Shown here one piece after another: positions 1-11,457 of a DNA stretch of 64,000 nucleotides. Position numbers and translations under genes: made by a program. Source of the stretch: a virus; IMG/VR virus record IMGVR_UViG_3300011115_000708, positions 17,029 through 81,028 of that record. One strand, given 5' to 3'. Within the stretch, counting starts at the first letter, position 1. Each line of letters starts with the position of its first letter. Under the pieces are notes generated by a model. That model had not been told where the DNA came from. It made no database searches and saw only the letters and a program-made list of their open reading frames with translations.

Positions 1-1179
1 ACAGTTGGTGGTGCTCTTGATGCCACTATTACTACAATAATAGCGGCAGCTCCTGGAGTAAAGGAAGTTCAAGAGGTGTCATTTTCTGGAGCAGTTGCAA
101 TTGGGACAGTGAATACCCTATTCAAGGTGACCATTACAAATGGTACTAGCTCAAATTCTTATTCAACAAGCTCAAGAGAAACTTTCAGTACTCATTTTAT
201 CAAGACATTCAAGACGAAGATGTATGCATCGTCTGGGTCACTGATGTACTTCAGCCACACAGCATCACCAACTGATTGGGGAATAACATCAGTAAACAAA
301 TTCTCTGGATATGAAAATCTAGCCGCACAAATCGGATCATATACAAAATCAATTGGAGCAGCCAGCTATCAAAGCTACATGGCAATCTTTGCCAGAAGAA
401 GCACTCAGATTTGGCAGATGGTTGCTGGAGCTCCAGTTGATAACCAGGTAGCCCAATTGATGGATGGAGTTGGGGCTGTTGCTCCTGGATCAATTTCTAG
501 CTTTGGTGAGCTCGACGTATTCTTCTTGTCTGATACTGGAATTCGCTCATTGCGAGCCAGGGACTCATCCAATGCAGCAGTCGTATTCGACATTGGTACA
601 TCCATTGATCCAATCGTGCAGGCAAAAATGACCACCACTGGATACCGAAAAACCAAGTTGGCCAAGGCGATCATCGAACCAACCGATGGGCGCTACCTCA
701 TTGCAATCGGCAATACTGTTTTCGTCTACTCGTTCTTTCCAGCATCTGGAATATCGGCATGGACAACCTATGATCTTGGTTTTGAAGTGGAGGACTGGGC
801 AGTTCAAGACAACCGACTCTACTGCCGATCTGGGGAGAAGATCTACCTATACGGTGGTGACGACAACAATACCTACGATTCGTCAGAGGCATCCGTGGAG
901 CTTTCCTGGCTGTCTGCAGACAAACCAGCTCATAAGAAACGCTTCTACGGCCTGGATGTCTCTTGCGAAGGGACTTGGACGGCCCAAATCAGTACTGATC
1001 CAGTAACAAATCAGTTCGTCACTACAGGATCTGTGATCGGCCAAAACTTCAGCCAGCCAAATTTCAGGATGTCTGCGCTCGGAACCCATATTGGCTTGAA
1101 GTTCTCTACCACAGATGCATCATTCTCACGGCTCTCATCCACATGCATTCACTTTGATTTCACTGACCCCGCACGATAA
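1..1179 (+). CDS. 5'-truncated phage tail/DNA stabilisation protein (P22 gp10-like)
   Basis: The frame is open from base 1, so the true start lies outside the window; the GTG at 76 is only an internal possibility. The protein is rich in beta-strand-like segments. Its middle part (near VFFLSDTGIRSL) resembles the repeated blades of podovirus packaged-DNA stabilisation proteins, which close the portal and connect it to the tail. Ejection-type proteins follow directly, which supports a short-tailed virion. No enzyme motif is visible. It could also be another podoviral tail-tube or hub protein; the assignment rests on overall resemblance and context. Confidence 0.5.
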   Translation, partial: TVGGALDATITTIIAAAPGVKEVQEVSFSGAVAIGTVNTLFKVTITNGTSSNSYSTSSRETFSTHFIKTFKTKMYASSGSLMYFSHTASPTDWGITSVNKFSGYENLAAQIGSYTKSIGAASYQSYMAIFARRSTQIWQMVAGAPVDNQVAQLMDGVGAVAPGSISSFGELDVFFLSDTGIRSLRARDSSNAAVVFDIGTSIDPIVQAKMTTTGYRKTKLAKAIIEPTDGRYLIAIGNTVFVYSFFPASGISAWTTYDLGFEVEDWAVQDNRLYCRSGEKIYLYGGDDNNTYDSSEASVELSWLSADKPAHKKRFYGLDVSCEGTWTAQISTDPVTNQFVTTGSVIGQNFSQPNFRMSALGTHIGLKFSTTDASFSRLSSTCIHFDFTDPAR

Positions 1180-1197
1180 CCAATACCATTTGAAAAT

Positions 1198-1896
1198 ATG
1201 AGCAGTTTATTCGGAGGCGGAAGTAATAAGGCGGCAAATGAAGCAAACAAGCTGTCCAAACAGCAGTTTCAATACCAAAAAGATCAGGCTGCTAAGGCAG
1301 AGGCTGATGCTTTGGCAAAACGTGCAAGCATCGAGAAGGGCCTTGGTGACATCTCCAACATCTTCTCTCAGTACAATGATCCGTACTATGCTGGAATTTC
1401 GGAGAACTACAGACAATATGCCAACCCACAGCTTGAGAAGTCATTCCAGGAATCAAGTGGGAATATCACATCGAATCTTGCAAACAGAGGAAAACTTGGA
1501 TCATCCACTGCCGTAAAGCAGTACGGTGATCTTGGCAGCACTTATGGCGCGATGCGCCAGCAGTCTGAGATGAAGGCTCAGGATTATGCCAACCAGCAAC
1601 GACAAGCAATCAACCAGGCTCGTTCACAGACAATCGGCCAGCTTTACTCCTCTGAGTCGCCGCAGGCGGCGCTCCAGTCGGCCAATGCTTTCGTTCCACA
1701 GCTCAACGCTGGGCCATCGTTCAGCGCCATCGGTGACATCCTGAACCAAGCATCTAAATTTGCTGCCCAAGACTACACATCTGCTCAATTCAGACCACAG
1801 GGTGGAATGCTCTTTGCCAATGAATACACTGGAAATAGCCGAAGCAACCCGAATGTGAACAAGCAAAACAATGTTTCCACCTATACTGGGTACTGA
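1198..1896 (+). CDS. internal virion / DNA-ejection protein candidate, 232 aa
   Basis: This low-complexity protein starts MSSLFGGGSNKAAN and is rich in Gln, Ala, Asn and Ser, with a long helical stretch at about residues 15-50 and 85-150. There is no signal peptide, membrane segment or catalytic motif. It sits 18 nt after the stabilisation protein and ahead of three larger alanine/glutamine-rich proteins. That order is typical of podovirus internal proteins that leave the head with the DNA. The Q-rich helical composition also fits a minor structural protein. The family is not recognised with certainty. Confidence 0.5.
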   Translation: MSSLFGGGSNKAANEANKLSKQQFQYQKDQAAKAEADALAKRASIEKGLGDISNIFSQYNDPYYAGISENYRQYANPQLEKSFQESSGNITSNLANRGKLGSSTAVKQYGDLGSTYGAMRQQSEMKAQDYANQQRQAINQARSQTIGQLYSSESPQAALQSANAFVPQLNAGPSFSAIGDILNQASKFAAQDYTSAQFRPQGGMLFANEYTGNSRSNPNVNKQNNVSTYTGY

Positions 1897-1903
1897 TGTC
1901 AAG

Positions 1904-2335
1904 ATGACCATCGACGAGTTTGAGGCTGCGATCATCGACGGCCCAAGAGTCGATTGCCCAGTCACCAACCGATTCACCCCTGGTATGTACATCAGGGAAA
2001 TCTTCATGCCAGCAGGTTCGTTTGTTACCAGCATGGAGCACAAGACCGAGCATCCTTTTGTAATCTCTAAGGGAAAAGTTATGGTCACCTCAGAAAATGA
2101 GGGCCAAGTCATCTATGAAGCGCCGCATTTAGGGATAACGGCTCCTGGAACCAGGAGAGCTCTCTACATTATTGAGGACACTGTCTGGACAACATTCCAC
2201 GTCACAGACGAGACAGACGTGGAGAAGATTGGTCTTGAAATTCTAGCTCCACACAATAACATCCTGATCGAACCCAACCACCCATCGCTGAACGCGTGGA
2301 ATGGAGGCAAGCAACCAACTAACCTCATCGAATAA
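1904..2335 (+). CDS. cupin-fold small phage protein, 143 aa
   Basis: The start is set at the ATG at 1904, 7 nt after the upstream stop; an in-frame ATG at 1871 would overlap the previous gene by 26 nt. The central part reads like a cupin beta-barrel: a MEHKTEHPFVISKGK segment (His pair plus glycine turn) and a second strand group around APGTRRALYIIEDTVWTTFH. Similar single-cupin proteins occur among tail and ejection genes of podoviruses. Their ligand is unknown, and the paired His residues could bind metal. The last base of the stop codon is the first base of the next ATG. Confidence 0.6.
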   Translation: MTIDEFEAAIIDGPRVDCPVTNRFTPGMYIREIFMPAGSFVTSMEHKTEHPFVISKGKVMVTSENEGQVIYEAPHLGITAPGTRRALYIIEDTVWTTFHVTDETDVEKIGLEILAPHNNILIEPNHPSLNAWNGGKQPTNLIE

Positions 2336-3156
2336 TGACCTGGGCAGTAACAGCAATTTCCGCAGCAGCCATGGTGTCTGGAGCCATGGCCCAGCAGCAT
2401 GCATCAAACCAGCGCAACAATGCGCTTTCAGTGGCAAGCCTTGCAGAGCAAAAGCGCCAGCGCGACATCATGCTGAAAAACTCAAGTCTGCAAAGCCAGC
2501 AGCAGCAAGATGAACTAAAAGCTCGTCAGACATTCCAGGATCAGGGGATGAAAGCGTTCGACTCCAACGCGGTAAAGTCAGACACAACTGCCCAGCAACA
2601 ACAAATCGCGAATTCTCTTATTGCAGCGCAAAACGCTCAGCCAGTTGCCATCACTGGTGGCGCAACTCCCACAGATACCGTGCAGACAGTCGGAGCAAAT
2701 CCGATGGGATCAATTGGATCAAACACCTATGCTAATGACCTGGCCAAAGTGATGGCATACAACCAGGCTTATGGAAACCAACAGGCAAATGCCCAAGCAG
2801 CACTGGCCGCCATGGATCGAGCCAACATGCTTGGCGGGGAGCGCCTCCAGCGGTCTGGAGAGCAGATCGGTATGACCGCCAACCAGCTCAACGCACTCAA
2901 TCGACCGATGCAGGCAAATCAGCTTCTCAGTAACGCATCTCAAAACCTGTACGGCAGCGATGCCAACATGGCACAGCTCAAGGGTGGTGGATGGGATCTT
3001 TTCGGAAAGATTCTCTCAACTGCTGGCAGCGTTGGCCTTGGGGCTGCATCTGGCGGAGCGCTCGCCCCTGGCGGCGCTGGGTACAACACGGCGGCTGGAC
3101 TCTACAACCAGACAGCGGGAAGATTGGGCGCAGCGCCAAAAGCATTCATCGTCTAA
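2335..3156 (+). CDS. internal virion / DNA-ejection protein candidate, 273 aa
   Basis: The start overlaps the cupin stop (TAATG). An N-terminal apolar segment (residues 3-20, AVTAISAAAMVSGAMA) is followed by a Gln/Asn/Ala-rich helical body. Near residues 220-255 lies a Gly/Ala stretch (GKILSTAGSVGLGAASGGAL) able to insert into a membrane. Such segments are common in ejection proteins that build a conduit across the cell envelope. No enzymatic motif was found. It forms a set with the 1198, 3169 and 4829 genes. Confidence 0.5.
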   Translation: MTWAVTAISAAAMVSGAMAQQHASNQRNNALSVASLAEQKRQRDIMLKNSSLQSQQQQDELKARQTFQDQGMKAFDSNAVKSDTTAQQQQIANSLIAAQNAQPVAITGGATPTDTVQTVGANPMGSIGSNTYANDLAKVMAYNQAYGNQQANAQAALAAMDRANMLGGERLQRSGEQIGMTANQLNALNRPMQANQLLSNASQNLYGSDANMAQLKGGGWDLFGKILSTAGSVGLGAASGGALAPGGAGYNTAAGLYNQTAGRLGAAPKAFIV

Positions 3157-3168
3157 CAGACAAACATT

Positions 3169-4827
3169 ATGAGCAGCCTATCACCATATCAATCAGCATC
3201 ACTTGGACAAGGAGTCCAGGGAGTTGGAAATGCCATCTCCACAATCTTTGACCCGCGCATTCAAATGCAGGCTCAACAAGCTCGCCTGGCTAACGAGGCC
3301 AATGCGCTTGAAGCCAAGTATAAGCCAGACGTGTACAGGTCACAGATCGCACAGAACAACGCGTCTGCGGCAGCAGCAGCAGCATCTGCAGAGAAGTATC
3401 GTGCCGAGACTGAAGCGGCTCGCCAACGTGCAGCATTTGGTCAAAGCGCTGCAAACCTTCAAGCACCACAAGGAGTTTTTCCTGGAGTTCCCTACGCTCC
3501 TGATGTTGTTGCTCCACCATCTCCTCAGGTGATGCAATCATTCCAAGACCAGAGAGCTCTTTACTCAAACCTTTATGGTGGTGGAGGAGCCAATGATCTT
3601 ACTCAAGGAATGGCAAGAAATGCAGCTTTGAATGCCCAGGATGATTTAGCGGCTCGCCGTGCTGCGGTAGCACTTAGCGGAAATCTTCCAAACATCAATC
3701 AGGCATTCATGCCAGAGTTCCAAGGTAAAGTCATTGCGGCTCAAGGAGCTAACGATATTGCTGTTCAAAATGCAAAGTCGCAAGGTGATCTTCAGAGTAC
3801 TATTGCAAAGTCACAAGGTGACATGCAAAACACCATGATTGGTGATATTATCAAGGGAGCATTTGGATCTGGTGGCAGTGGATCTTCACTATCTCCTGGT
3901 ATGAGCTCGATGAAACTTGAAGATCTTGACAAATACGTTCAAGGCAAGTTCTCAATTCCTGGTGAACCAATGAGTCCTGAAAACTTCCAAGCTGCGAATG
4001 CTTACAAGACAAGCATGGCTATGCTAATGGGTCAGGGAGTCGATCCAATGACCGCAGACAGCCTAGCATCTCAACATCATGGAGCTGCATCTTACTCAGA
4101 TCCATTCTTTGGATCTCCACGCATGGAGACTGGCAAGGATTTCAACATGAATCCAATTAGTCCGTCAGAAGCTGCGGATATTGCTAGTAGAATCCGTGAT
4201 GACAAGACGAAGGCTGGAATGGATAGAACTAGCCAAATCATGCAGATGATGTTTCAAAATGGGCAGATTCCAGGAGCTACTGGACTTGCTGCTCCAGGTG
4301 CATCAAATGTTCCTAATGTGGTTCCAGGAACTACCACACCAGCACCTACAGCTCCAAATCCAACCGTGTCTGCGGTTACTCCAGCGCCAGCCACCTTCAC
4401 GCCACCGCAGACGCTTGGTCAGCAAGTTGCATCTGAAAAGAAATCAACCCAGCGCAAAAAGGATGTTGATTACAACAAGGCCACAATGGAATCACTTAGG
4501 AAACAGGCTGATTCTGCAAAAGTTCCATTGGATCAGATTATCGCAACCGCGATGGCTGGTGGCCAGGAAAATAAAGATGCTCTAGAAAGGGCGTTGGCTG
4601 TGCGCCCCCCATCGGTCACTACCAGTTTTGGTCAATCAGGAGCCAGTGTTGGCTTGGTTCCATTTACTAAATATGCTGGCCCGTCAATAAATGACATCCA
4701 GAATGCGGCAAGAGATCCAGAAATTCAAAAGATGTTTGGAATAAATCCAGATCTTGTGAATAATTACCTGCAGACAGGAAATGCTGGACAGACACAGGTT
4801 GGACGATTTACTGTGACCCCGCAATAA
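3169..4827 (+). CDS. internal virion / DNA-ejection protein candidate, 552 aa
   Basis: The N-terminal third (about residues 35-120) is strongly helical and Ala/Gln-rich. A near-duplicate heptad (NAKSQGDLQSTIAKSQGDMQ) lies near 205-225, followed by a Gly/Ser linker. Residues 385-430 are a Pro/Thr/Ala-rich flexible linker. There are no catalytic motifs. Length and composition resemble the mid-sized internal proteins of T7- and P22-like phages. The next gene begins one base after the stop, so the two are probably translationally coupled. Confidence 0.5.
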   Translation: MSSLSPYQSASLGQGVQGVGNAISTIFDPRIQMQAQQARLANEANALEAKYKPDVYRSQIAQNNASAAAAAASAEKYRAETEAARQRAAFGQSAANLQAPQGVFPGVPYAPDVVAPPSPQVMQSFQDQRALYSNLYGGGGANDLTQGMARNAALNAQDDLAARRAAVALSGNLPNINQAFMPEFQGKVIAAQGANDIAVQNAKSQGDLQSTIAKSQGDMQNTMIGDIIKGAFGSGGSGSSLSPGMSSMKLEDLDKYVQGKFSIPGEPMSPENFQAANAYKTSMAMLMGQGVDPMTADSLASQHHGAASYSDPFFGSPRMETGKDFNMNPISPSEAADIASRIRDDKTKAGMDRTSQIMQMMFQNGQIPGATGLAAPGASNVPNVVPGTTTPAPTAPNPTVSAVTPAPATFTPPQTLGQQVASEKKSTQRKKDVDYNKATMESLRKQADSAKVPLDQIIATAMAGGQENKDALERALAVRPPSVTTSFGQSGASVGLVPFTKYAGPSINDIQNAARDPEIQKMFGINPDLVNNYLQTGNAGQTQVGRFTVTPQ

Positions 4828-4828
4828 G

Positions 4829-7800
4829 ATGCCAATCTACAATGTCACTGACCCGACGACTGGCCAATCTCTAAAGCTCACAGGGGATTCACCTCCTACC
4901 GAGCAAGAGCTTTCCCAGATTTTTGCAGCCCAGCCACCAAAACAAGCTGAGAATCCAATTGACAGGATCTTCAGACAGGGAGAGGAGCGCAGACAGAAAG
5001 CAGCAGAAGATGCGGCCAATGCTCCATCTATGCTTGGATCGTTTGCGCGCGGCGCGCGGGAGAGCATTGGGCCTGGAATTGGATCATTGGCTGGAATGAC
5101 AATTGGAGCAGCCATGGCCCCTGCCACAGGTGGTTTATCAATGCTCATACCTCTTGGTGGAACGCTTATAGGAGGCGCTTTAGGAGGTATGGGACAAGGC
5201 GTAGTTGACCCAATGACCGCAGAGCGCGAGAAGGCTCTTCAACGTGATATGGCAACCAATCCAGTATCATCTTGGGTTGGTTCTGTATCTCCTATGGTGG
5301 CCGCAATGAAACCAAATATCTCTGGTATCGGAACGGCTCTGCGCTCGATGGAGGGCGCTGCCACTGCAGCCGAAAGAGCCGCTATCAGCGGAGCCAGGAT
5401 CAACATGGCAGCAGGAGCGGGTATCGGCGGAGGACTCAACCTTGGCATGAATGCTCTTCACGGACAGCTTCCAACGCCAGGTAGCTTTGCTGGTGACGTG
5501 CTGCTTGGTGCGGCATTCAATGAGCCAAACCGTCTGGGACGCGCTCTCGGAATGCACTCGTCTGTGCGGCCAGTCATGCCTGGTGAAGCAGCGCAAACTG
5601 CAGCGCCAGCGGTAGCGCAGTTAGTTGCTCCAGTGGCAACTCCAGCGGCGGAAGCAGTGGCAGCGCCACCAGTAGTGGCAGCAGCTCCAGTATCCACTCG
5701 GCCAGGCTATCTAGGCCCAGAAGCGCCAACTGGCCCAGTTGTAATGCCTCCAGTCGTTGAGGGCCCTTCTGTTGGATTCCAAGGGGTAGAAGGCCCGAAT
5801 CCTGGGACAATCTTCAATCCATCTGATTCAGCCGTGGTGGTAGCACCAGAAGTTCCAGCTTCACTTGGAGCCAATGGCAAACCCAAGAAGCAATATCAAC
5901 TGAAGCCAAGAGAAGAGGCTGGTATGCCACCTAAAGCAGCGGAAGCTCCACCAGTACAGACAGGAACTGGTGAGGCGCTTTCACCAAGAGATGCTGCCAT
6001 GGCTAAAATCAATTCTGAATACCAAGCTGCAGTTGACAAGGCTAACAATATCGAAAACCTATACGATAAAGGGAAAGCACTCAGAACAGCAGAGTTGTTT
6101 AGGAATGGAAAAATTGATAAGCTTAACAAGAATTTCCCACCTCCAGCAGAAGCGCCACCAGTTGCAGCAGAAGCTCCGACAGCTCCACAAGCTCCAGCGG
6201 TTTTAGCAGAACCTATAGTTTCAGCACCTGCTGAAACACCCAAGTTCACTCTTCCAGCAGAATTATCAAAATCTTCACCACGATATGGATACAAAACTTC
6301 AAACTTTACCTTGGAGTTTGCATCGGATCTAGATCGCGCGGCATATGTATTAGCCAATGATTCAATCAGCGGAAAGAAATCAAAATCTGCAGACAAGTTC
6401 AGAAAAGCTATTGCAGACGCTGGACTTGACGAAGCTGCTGTAATCGAACATGGAAAAAAAGTTCGTGAAGTTCTTAAGAAAGACGCAGAAATAGCTCATG
6501 GCTATCAAGAGGATTCGATCTACATGCCCGACCAGGGTTTTGAACAACCACCTTCCGCAGCGAAACCCGCTGCAGTTGAACCGATAGTAACCAATGAAAA
6601 CCAAACCGAAAACAATGTCCAAGGGCAAGCCAATGGGCAAGGGCAAGGGGAAACCCTGCTAACACCACCTGAGCCTCCCCCCGTTGCGGGGGAGGCCGCA
6701 ACTTCAGAACCACTAACCACTAAGCCAAATGCCACTCAAGAAAGGAACCAGCAAGAAAGTAATATCGGAGAACATCAAGCGGGAAATGAGCCACGGAAAA
6801 CCCCAAAAGCAGGCGGTCGCAATCGCGCTGTCGCAGGCGGGGAAAAGCCGCAAGAAGTAGTAATCGACAACTCGATTCCGAAATGGGAGGGAGAAGTTCC
6901 AGAAGCTCTTAATTCAAAAGGAACATCCATTCCGACATCAACCCTGGAAGGAAATCTGAAATATGCCAGGATTCAATATGATAAGGTAGTTGCTGATGGA
7001 CGGCAAGCTACGCCAGAGCTAAGGACAAAAATTTCTCGTCTTGAAGCTCAAATTGCTAGCAGACCAAAATCAATTAAGAGCCAGGCAATTGATATTATTG
7101 TAAAAAGCAATGGTGAATATCCAGTTATTGATGCAGCGATTGCGGCTGGAATGAAGCCACCACCACCTGGACTCAAGCTAATTGAAAGCCACGCAAGAAA
7201 AGGCCATAAGCTAAAAACAAAATCAATAGAAAAAAGAACAAATGCAGATTGGGATGGTCACGTTCCAATCATCGAAGCTCCAGCAGGAGTTGCAAGAGAG
7301 GTTCTGAAAAGAGTGTATGGTGGTAAAAGATCAACTGGAAAAGAGCCATCTACTGTAGCCAGTGAACTTGGAATGACTACCAGTGAGATGTGGGCAAAGC
7401 TAAGGGCTGAGCTCGATCTTGTCTCCAGAGGTGGAGAAACTCCGATTGAGGAGCGCATGAGCGAGTATCTCGGAAAAAATAATGCCGAAGAGCAGGCTCT
7501 AAACTTTGGTAATTCCGCATTAGAACCCTCACCTGGAAAAGAGCCAACACCTGTCAGCGCACTTGAAAAGGGCGATACCATGGTGATTGATGGTGAGGAG
7601 GTGAAGGTGGTAAGCACCACTGAAAACGCAGACGGATCGAGCACTGCGGTGTTGAGAGATGGTGAGAAATTTGGAGATCAGCGAGTGAATAGCGCAGACA
7701 ACAATGATCTCTACGTTGACAAGACACCAGACCAGTTTGCCCAGGAGCAGTCTGCAAAAGCATATGACGAAGCCACTGCTGCTGAAAAGGAGCAGATGAT

Positions 7801-10800
7801 GGCCGAGCAGGCAAAGCAGGAGGATAAGGCATCCGCATCAACAGAATCCAAGCCATATGATCCAAAAGCAATCTCATCGCTTCGCGAGCAAGAACGGTAT
7901 CTTGTAGATAAGCTATGGAATATGAGGAATGGCAATAAGGGAGTGCGAGTTACAGAAGAAGCCCTAGTTAATACGGAAAAAGCGATTGAAAGTGTTAGGG
8001 CTGATATTGAGAAATACAGCCAGCAAAATAAGCCAGTTTCACCAACTGAGGAAGCTCCAGCGTCAGCGGCAAAGCCAACCGAGTCTCCGCAGGAAATAAA
8101 GAACTTCAACAACAGATCTCTGCTTGAGCCACAGGAGGGCGGAGACGCATTTGTCCTACAACAAGAGCAGACAGTAGATGGAGCTGCTGTCACGCAGGCT
8201 GCGGAGCAGGCAAAGGCCAATGAGGCCCTAAACAACTCTCTCCAGCGGAACATCGACTTCGACAAACCAGTTGAGCCAGGACTTCTTCAGTCGGCAATTG
8301 ATGCAATTGATGGTCAAATTAAGGCTACGCAAAATTATCAAAAGTCTAATAGGGGACGAGTAAGTTCATTTCCTGTAGACATCATTGGAGCCCAGGCGTA
8401 TGAGGCCGTGCTCCAGGTTCTAAAGGCATCACTCAAAGCTGGCCAATCTATCAATAAAGCCGTTGCGTCTGCGATGGCAACTATCAAGAATACCAAGATC
8501 ACTAATGAAGAGCGAAGGGCGATTGAAGGAGAATTAAAGTCTCATGCCGTAAAGGTTACTGAGCTTGCCAAGGGCAATGATGCAAACATGAAGGTTCAGA
8601 TCGGCCTAATCGCAGAGTCGATGAAGGATGCTACTGGTAAGCCTGGAAATAGGCTCGGTATCAAAAATGAGCTCGTCAAAAAGTTCCCAGACCAGGCTGA
8701 GTACATCAAAAAGAATCTCAACCGCATCATGGATGAGATGGTGGCGCAGGAAGACCTCATCTCAAAATCCAAGAGTGCATCATCAAAGGAATGGGGAGCA
8801 TGGGGGCGCGAGCGTGTCGCTCAACTTAATGAGATCTACAGCGATGCTCGGAGCGGTCTGTCTGCAAATAAAGCTGCGAAAGCAGTTCGCGCAATCCATG
8901 ATCATCTTTTTACCAATATGGGCAAAAGGATGCATGATATTGCCGATGGTGTGCAGACAGGTAGGGCCAGCAAAGCTGGAAAGACATATGCTGAAAAGCA
9001 CTTTATGCTCAAGCCAGGTGAGGATGGAGTGAATATGGTTAGCACTGATATTCTCCAGGAAACCGACTCAAACAAACTTCTCAACCAACTCGGAAGACAC
9101 CTTGATGAACTCAAGGCATCACCAGATTTTGTCAGCATTGCAGACGCAAAGAAATCTGGATTCCTTGAGCGAGTGATCGAGCATGTGGTTGATCCATCGC
9201 GTGATGGAGAGCTTGCCAAAAACCCAACGCTCAAAAAGAGCGTGGAGTTCTTCTCAGCAATTCGCGGACAAGTTCTCAATTACCTCAAGCAAAACAACAT
9301 CGAAATTGGTGATCTTGGCCCACGTTCAATGAGCCGATCCATGGATGCGGTTAAGGTATTTTCAAACCGAGCTGCGTTTTTGAAAGATGCTGCATCGGCT
9401 TACGAAGCGAAGTGGGGAGCGGAGCTTCGCATCCTTGCAGCAAAAGCAGCAAAAGCTGGCCCTGGAAGCAAAGAGCAAAAAGCATTCCTCAAACGTACCG
9501 CTGAAATAAACAAGCTCGACTCAAAAGAATTTGCCAACCGATACCTGACGGCCATCGAGGCAGGTGAGCGTGGTCTTACCTCAGACGGAAATGACTTTTA
9601 TTCCAATGAAGGTGGCCTCACACCAAACATCTTTAAGGCTCGCGAGTTCGGCCAAGAAGCCGAAACATTCCTGAGGAAGTACATGATCAATGATCCATTT
9701 CAGATGATCAAAAATGAAGTCGTTGCCGCAACTAGGGCTGTGACAAAAGCCAGACTGCTGGGTGGCTTCAATGAAAAAGGTGAATTTGACAATCTTGGTG
9801 GATGGAAGAAACTTCGTGCAGACCTGGAGGCTGAAGGAAATGGTGACATGGTTCCGCTGTATCAGCAGACTCTCAAAAACTATCTCAACGTCAAAGGCAC
9901 AGACAACCAGACAAGCCAGAGCATACTACAAGGCATTCATGGCCTTACGCAGCTAACCTATCTATCAAGAGCCGCAGTATCATCGTTAGGAGAACCAACT
10001 ATGGTTGGCGTGAGAGCTGGAAGTCTGCGAGAAGCTGCAAGAGCTAATGTTGAAACAGCAAAAAATTTCGTTAAGCTGATCCGCAGAGCAAAGCCATCTG
10101 AAAGCATCATCATTGCGGAAGCTCTAGGTGAGATCAAGATTGGCCAACATGCAATGATGGGAAGTGAGTCAATCAACAATGCTTTCAGTGGTCGTGGGTT
10201 ATTTGGGAATCTTGTTAGCCAATTCCATGAGAAGACATTTCTAACAGATTTGACAAATGCCACTATGGCCGCATCAATGGATGTTGGTAAGGCGTTCATC
10301 AACATGAACCTCAAGCTAATAAAAGAAGGTGGAGCTCTAAGCCGTCTGTCTTTGCAAGGATTACGCGAAATCGGAATCAGCAGGGAAGATCTTCCAATGA
10401 TGCAGGAGTTTGCTGCCAGATTTGATAAGGAACCAAACTGGTCAAAGCTCGTCCTGGAAGACAGCCCAGCAGCCGCGAAGTTCCGCGATGCACTCACGTT
10501 GTTCAAGCGCACTGGAGGCGCTCTTGACCCTACCAGAGCCTCGAAAACAATGGCATCTACCAATCCGCTTGCCAGTTTGTTCTATTCGTTGAGTGGATAC
10601 CTTTACGAGTTCCACGACAAGATTACTAGGCGTTATTTAGCAAGAGGAAAAGCCATGATCACTGGAAAGATGATGATGGAAGGTAAAATGCAAAAACTCA
10701 AAGGGCCAGAGCGATGGGCAATCTTTGGGGAGATTGCAAAAGGAGCCGTGGCGCTCTATTCGACCCAATATGCAATTCAGTTGATCCGCGAAAACCTCTA

Positions 10801-11248
10801 CGCAGACCCAGAGCGCATCGCCAAGGATAAGCGCAGAACTCCTGGTCAAATAGCCAAGCTCAGGGCTGCCGCTGCTCTCTCGCGCTCGTCTGTGTTCGGC
10901 CCATACGACAGCATCTTCAACGCCATCACCCAAGCTCGCTACCAGCGCGATCCAGCTACCACCCTCCTTGGTGCTGAGATTGGTGGAATCTCAGACCTAT
11001 TTGGCCAAGTTGCCAACATGATCCAGGGAGAGCGCAATGCTAAAGGAACCAATACCGCAGAGCGGAAATTGACCAGAAGCCTCTACAATATGACCGTGGC
11101 TCCTGCAGTGGGAGCATTGGCGGCCACCATGCCTGGATATGCAGTTCCATCTACCCTAATTCAAGCTGCCTACCATCCAGCAATCAGAGAACAATTTGTC
11201 AAAGGAGTGGCTGGGCCCCCAGTATTGCCTAAAATGCCAGCGAAATAA
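4829..11248 (+). CDS. giant internal virion/ejection polyprotein-like protein, 2139 aa
   Basis: This is the largest gene in the window. The N-terminus ([17 protein letters not shown]) matches a short motif that commonly opens very large podovirus virion proteins. A Gly/Ala-rich, potentially membrane-active stretch lies near residues 70-130. Pro/Ala linkers follow at about 245-310 and 440-480, then a charged helical middle. The C-terminal 800 residues are globular and alpha-helical (for example [20 protein letters not shown]), resembling the large polyvalent-protein-associated domains of phage ejection proteins. I see no lytic transglycosylase, protease or RNA-polymerase catalytic motif. The likely role is injection with the DNA and channel formation. 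Confidence 0.55.
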   Translation: MPIYNVTDPTTGQSLKLTGDSPPTEQELSQIFAAQPPKQAENPIDRIFRQGEERRQKAAEDAANAPSMLGSFARGARESIGPGIGSLAGMTIGAAMAPATGGLSMLIPLGGTLIGGALGGMGQGVVDPMTAEREKALQRDMATNPVSSWVGSVSPMVAAMKPNISGIGTALRSMEGAATAAERAAISGARINMAAGAGIGGGLNLGMNALHGQLPTPGSFAGDVLLGAAFNEPNRLGRALGMHSSVRPVMPGEAAQTAAPAVAQLVAPVATPAAEAVAAPPVVAAAPVSTRPGYLGPEAPTGPVVMPPVVEGPSVGFQGVEGPNPGTIFNPSDSAVVVAPEVPASLGANGKPKKQYQLKPREEAGMPPKAAEAPPVQTGTGEALSPRDAAMAKINSEYQAAVDKANNIENLYDKGKALRTAELFRNGKIDKLNKNFPPPAEAPPVAAEAPTAPQAPAVLAEPIVSAPAETPKFTLPAELSKSSPRYGYKTSNFTLEFASDLDRAAYVLANDSISGKKSKSADKFRKAIADAGLDEAAVIEHGKKVREVLKKDAEIAHGYQEDSIYMPDQGFEQPPSAAKPAAVEPIVTNENQTENNVQGQANGQGQGETLLTPPEPPPVAGEAATSEPLTTKPNATQERNQQESNIGEHQAGNEPRKTPKAGGRNRAVAGGEKPQEVVIDNSIPKWEGEVPEALNSKGTSIPTSTLEGNLKYARIQYDKVVADGRQATPELRTKISRLEAQIASRPKSIKSQAIDIIVKSNGEYPVIDAAIAAGMKPPPPGLKLIESHARKGHKLKTKSIEKRTNADWDGHVPIIEAPAGVAREVLKRVYGGKRSTGKEPSTVASELGMTTSEMWAKLRAELDLVSRGGETPIEERMSEYLGKNNAEEQALNFGNSALEPSPGKEPTPVSALEKGDTMVIDGEEVKVVSTTENADGSSTAVLRDGEKFGDQRVNSADNNDLYVDKTPDQFAQEQSAKAYDEATAAEKEQMMAEQAKQEDKASASTESKPYDPKAISSLREQERYLVDKLWNMRNGNKGVRVTEEALVNTEKAIESVRADIEKYSQQNKPVSPTEEAPASAAKPTESPQEIKNFNNRSLLEPQEGGDAFVLQQEQTVDGAAVTQAAEQAKANEALNNSLQRNIDFDKPVEPGLLQSAIDAIDGQIKATQNYQKSNRGRVSSFPVDIIGAQAYEAVLQVLKASLKAGQSINKAVASAMATIKNTKITNEERRAIEGELKSHAVKVTELAKGNDANMKVQIGLIAESMKDATGKPGNRLGIKNELVKKFPDQAEYIKKNLNRIMDEMVAQEDLISKSKSASSKEWGAWGRERVAQLNEIYSDARSGLSANKAAKAVRAIHDHLFTNMGKRMHDIADGVQTGRASKAGKTYAEKHFMLKPGEDGVNMVSTDILQETDSNKLLNQLGRHLDELKASPDFVSIADAKKSGFLERVIEHVVDPSRDGELAKNPTLKKSVEFFSAIRGQVLNYLKQNNIEIGDLGPRSMSRSMDAVKVFSNRAAFLKDAASAYEAKWGAELRILAAKAAKAGPGSKEQKAFLKRTAEINKLDSKEFANRYLTAIEAGERGLTSDGNDFYSNEGGLTPNIFKAREFGQEAETFLRKYMINDPFQMIKNEVVAATRAVTKARLLGGFNEKGEFDNLGGWKKLRADLEAEGNGDMVPLYQQTLKNYLNVKGTDNQTSQSILQGIHGLTQLTYLSRAAVSSLGEPTMVGVRAGSLREAARANVETAKNFVKLIRRAKPSESIIIAEALGEIKIGQHAMMGSESINNAFSGRGLFGNLVSQFHEKTFLTDLTNATMAASMDVGKAFINMNLKLIKEGGALSRLSLQGLREIGISREDLPMMQEFAARFDKEPNWSKLVLEDSPAAAKFRDALTLFKRTGGALDPTRASKTMASTNPLASLFYSLSGYLYEFHDKITRRYLARGKAMITGKMMMEGKMQKLKGPERWAIFGEIAKGAVALYSTQYAIQLIRENLYADPERIAKDKRRTPGQIAKLRAAAALSRSSVFGPYDSIFNAITQARYQRDPATTLLGAEIGGISDLFGQVANMIQGERNAKGTNTAERKLTRSLYNMTVAPAVGALAATMPGYAVPSTLIQAAYHPAIREQFVKGVAGPPVLPKMPAK

Positions 11249-11292
11249 TCTTGCAGACAGGCCATTATTCGCTAATCTCACCACGCAAACAT

Positions 11293-11457
11293 ATGAAAAC
11301 CATCCTATTATCGTATCTAAAGCAAGAATCCACTTGGCGTGGACTATTCCAATTTGCTACAGCAATCGGAATCGGTCTGCGTCCAGACCAATCTGCTGCA
11401 ATTCTTTCTGTAGGAATCGCCGCCGTGGGGGCCATCAACACGTTCAAGAATAAATGA
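11293..11457 (+). CDS. holin-like small membrane protein of phage A, 54 aa
   Basis: An upstream in-frame ATG at 11251 exists, but 11293 gives MKTILLSYLKQESTWRG, which aligns with a second small protein in this window (28738-28899, minus strand). It has one or two short apolar segments (GLFQFATAIGIGL and QSAAILSVGIAAVGAI) and a lysine end. The stop overlaps the ATG of the endolysin gene by 4 nt. Holins form membrane lesions that release or activate endolysins; size, topology and position support that role here. It lies 44 nt after the 2139-residue gene. Confidence 0.65.
   Translation: MKTILLSYLKQESTWRGLFQFATAIGIGLRPDQSAAILSVGIAAVGAINTFKNK

Noticed and set aside
251-493. Short minus-strand open frames under the first structural genes
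   Set aside because: They have shadow-type composition, no supporting start context, and oppose a tightly packed plus-strand operon.
10637-10933. Minus-strand frames inside the 2139-codon gene
   Set aside because: They lie wholly within a clear long plus-strand gene and show no conserved pattern.
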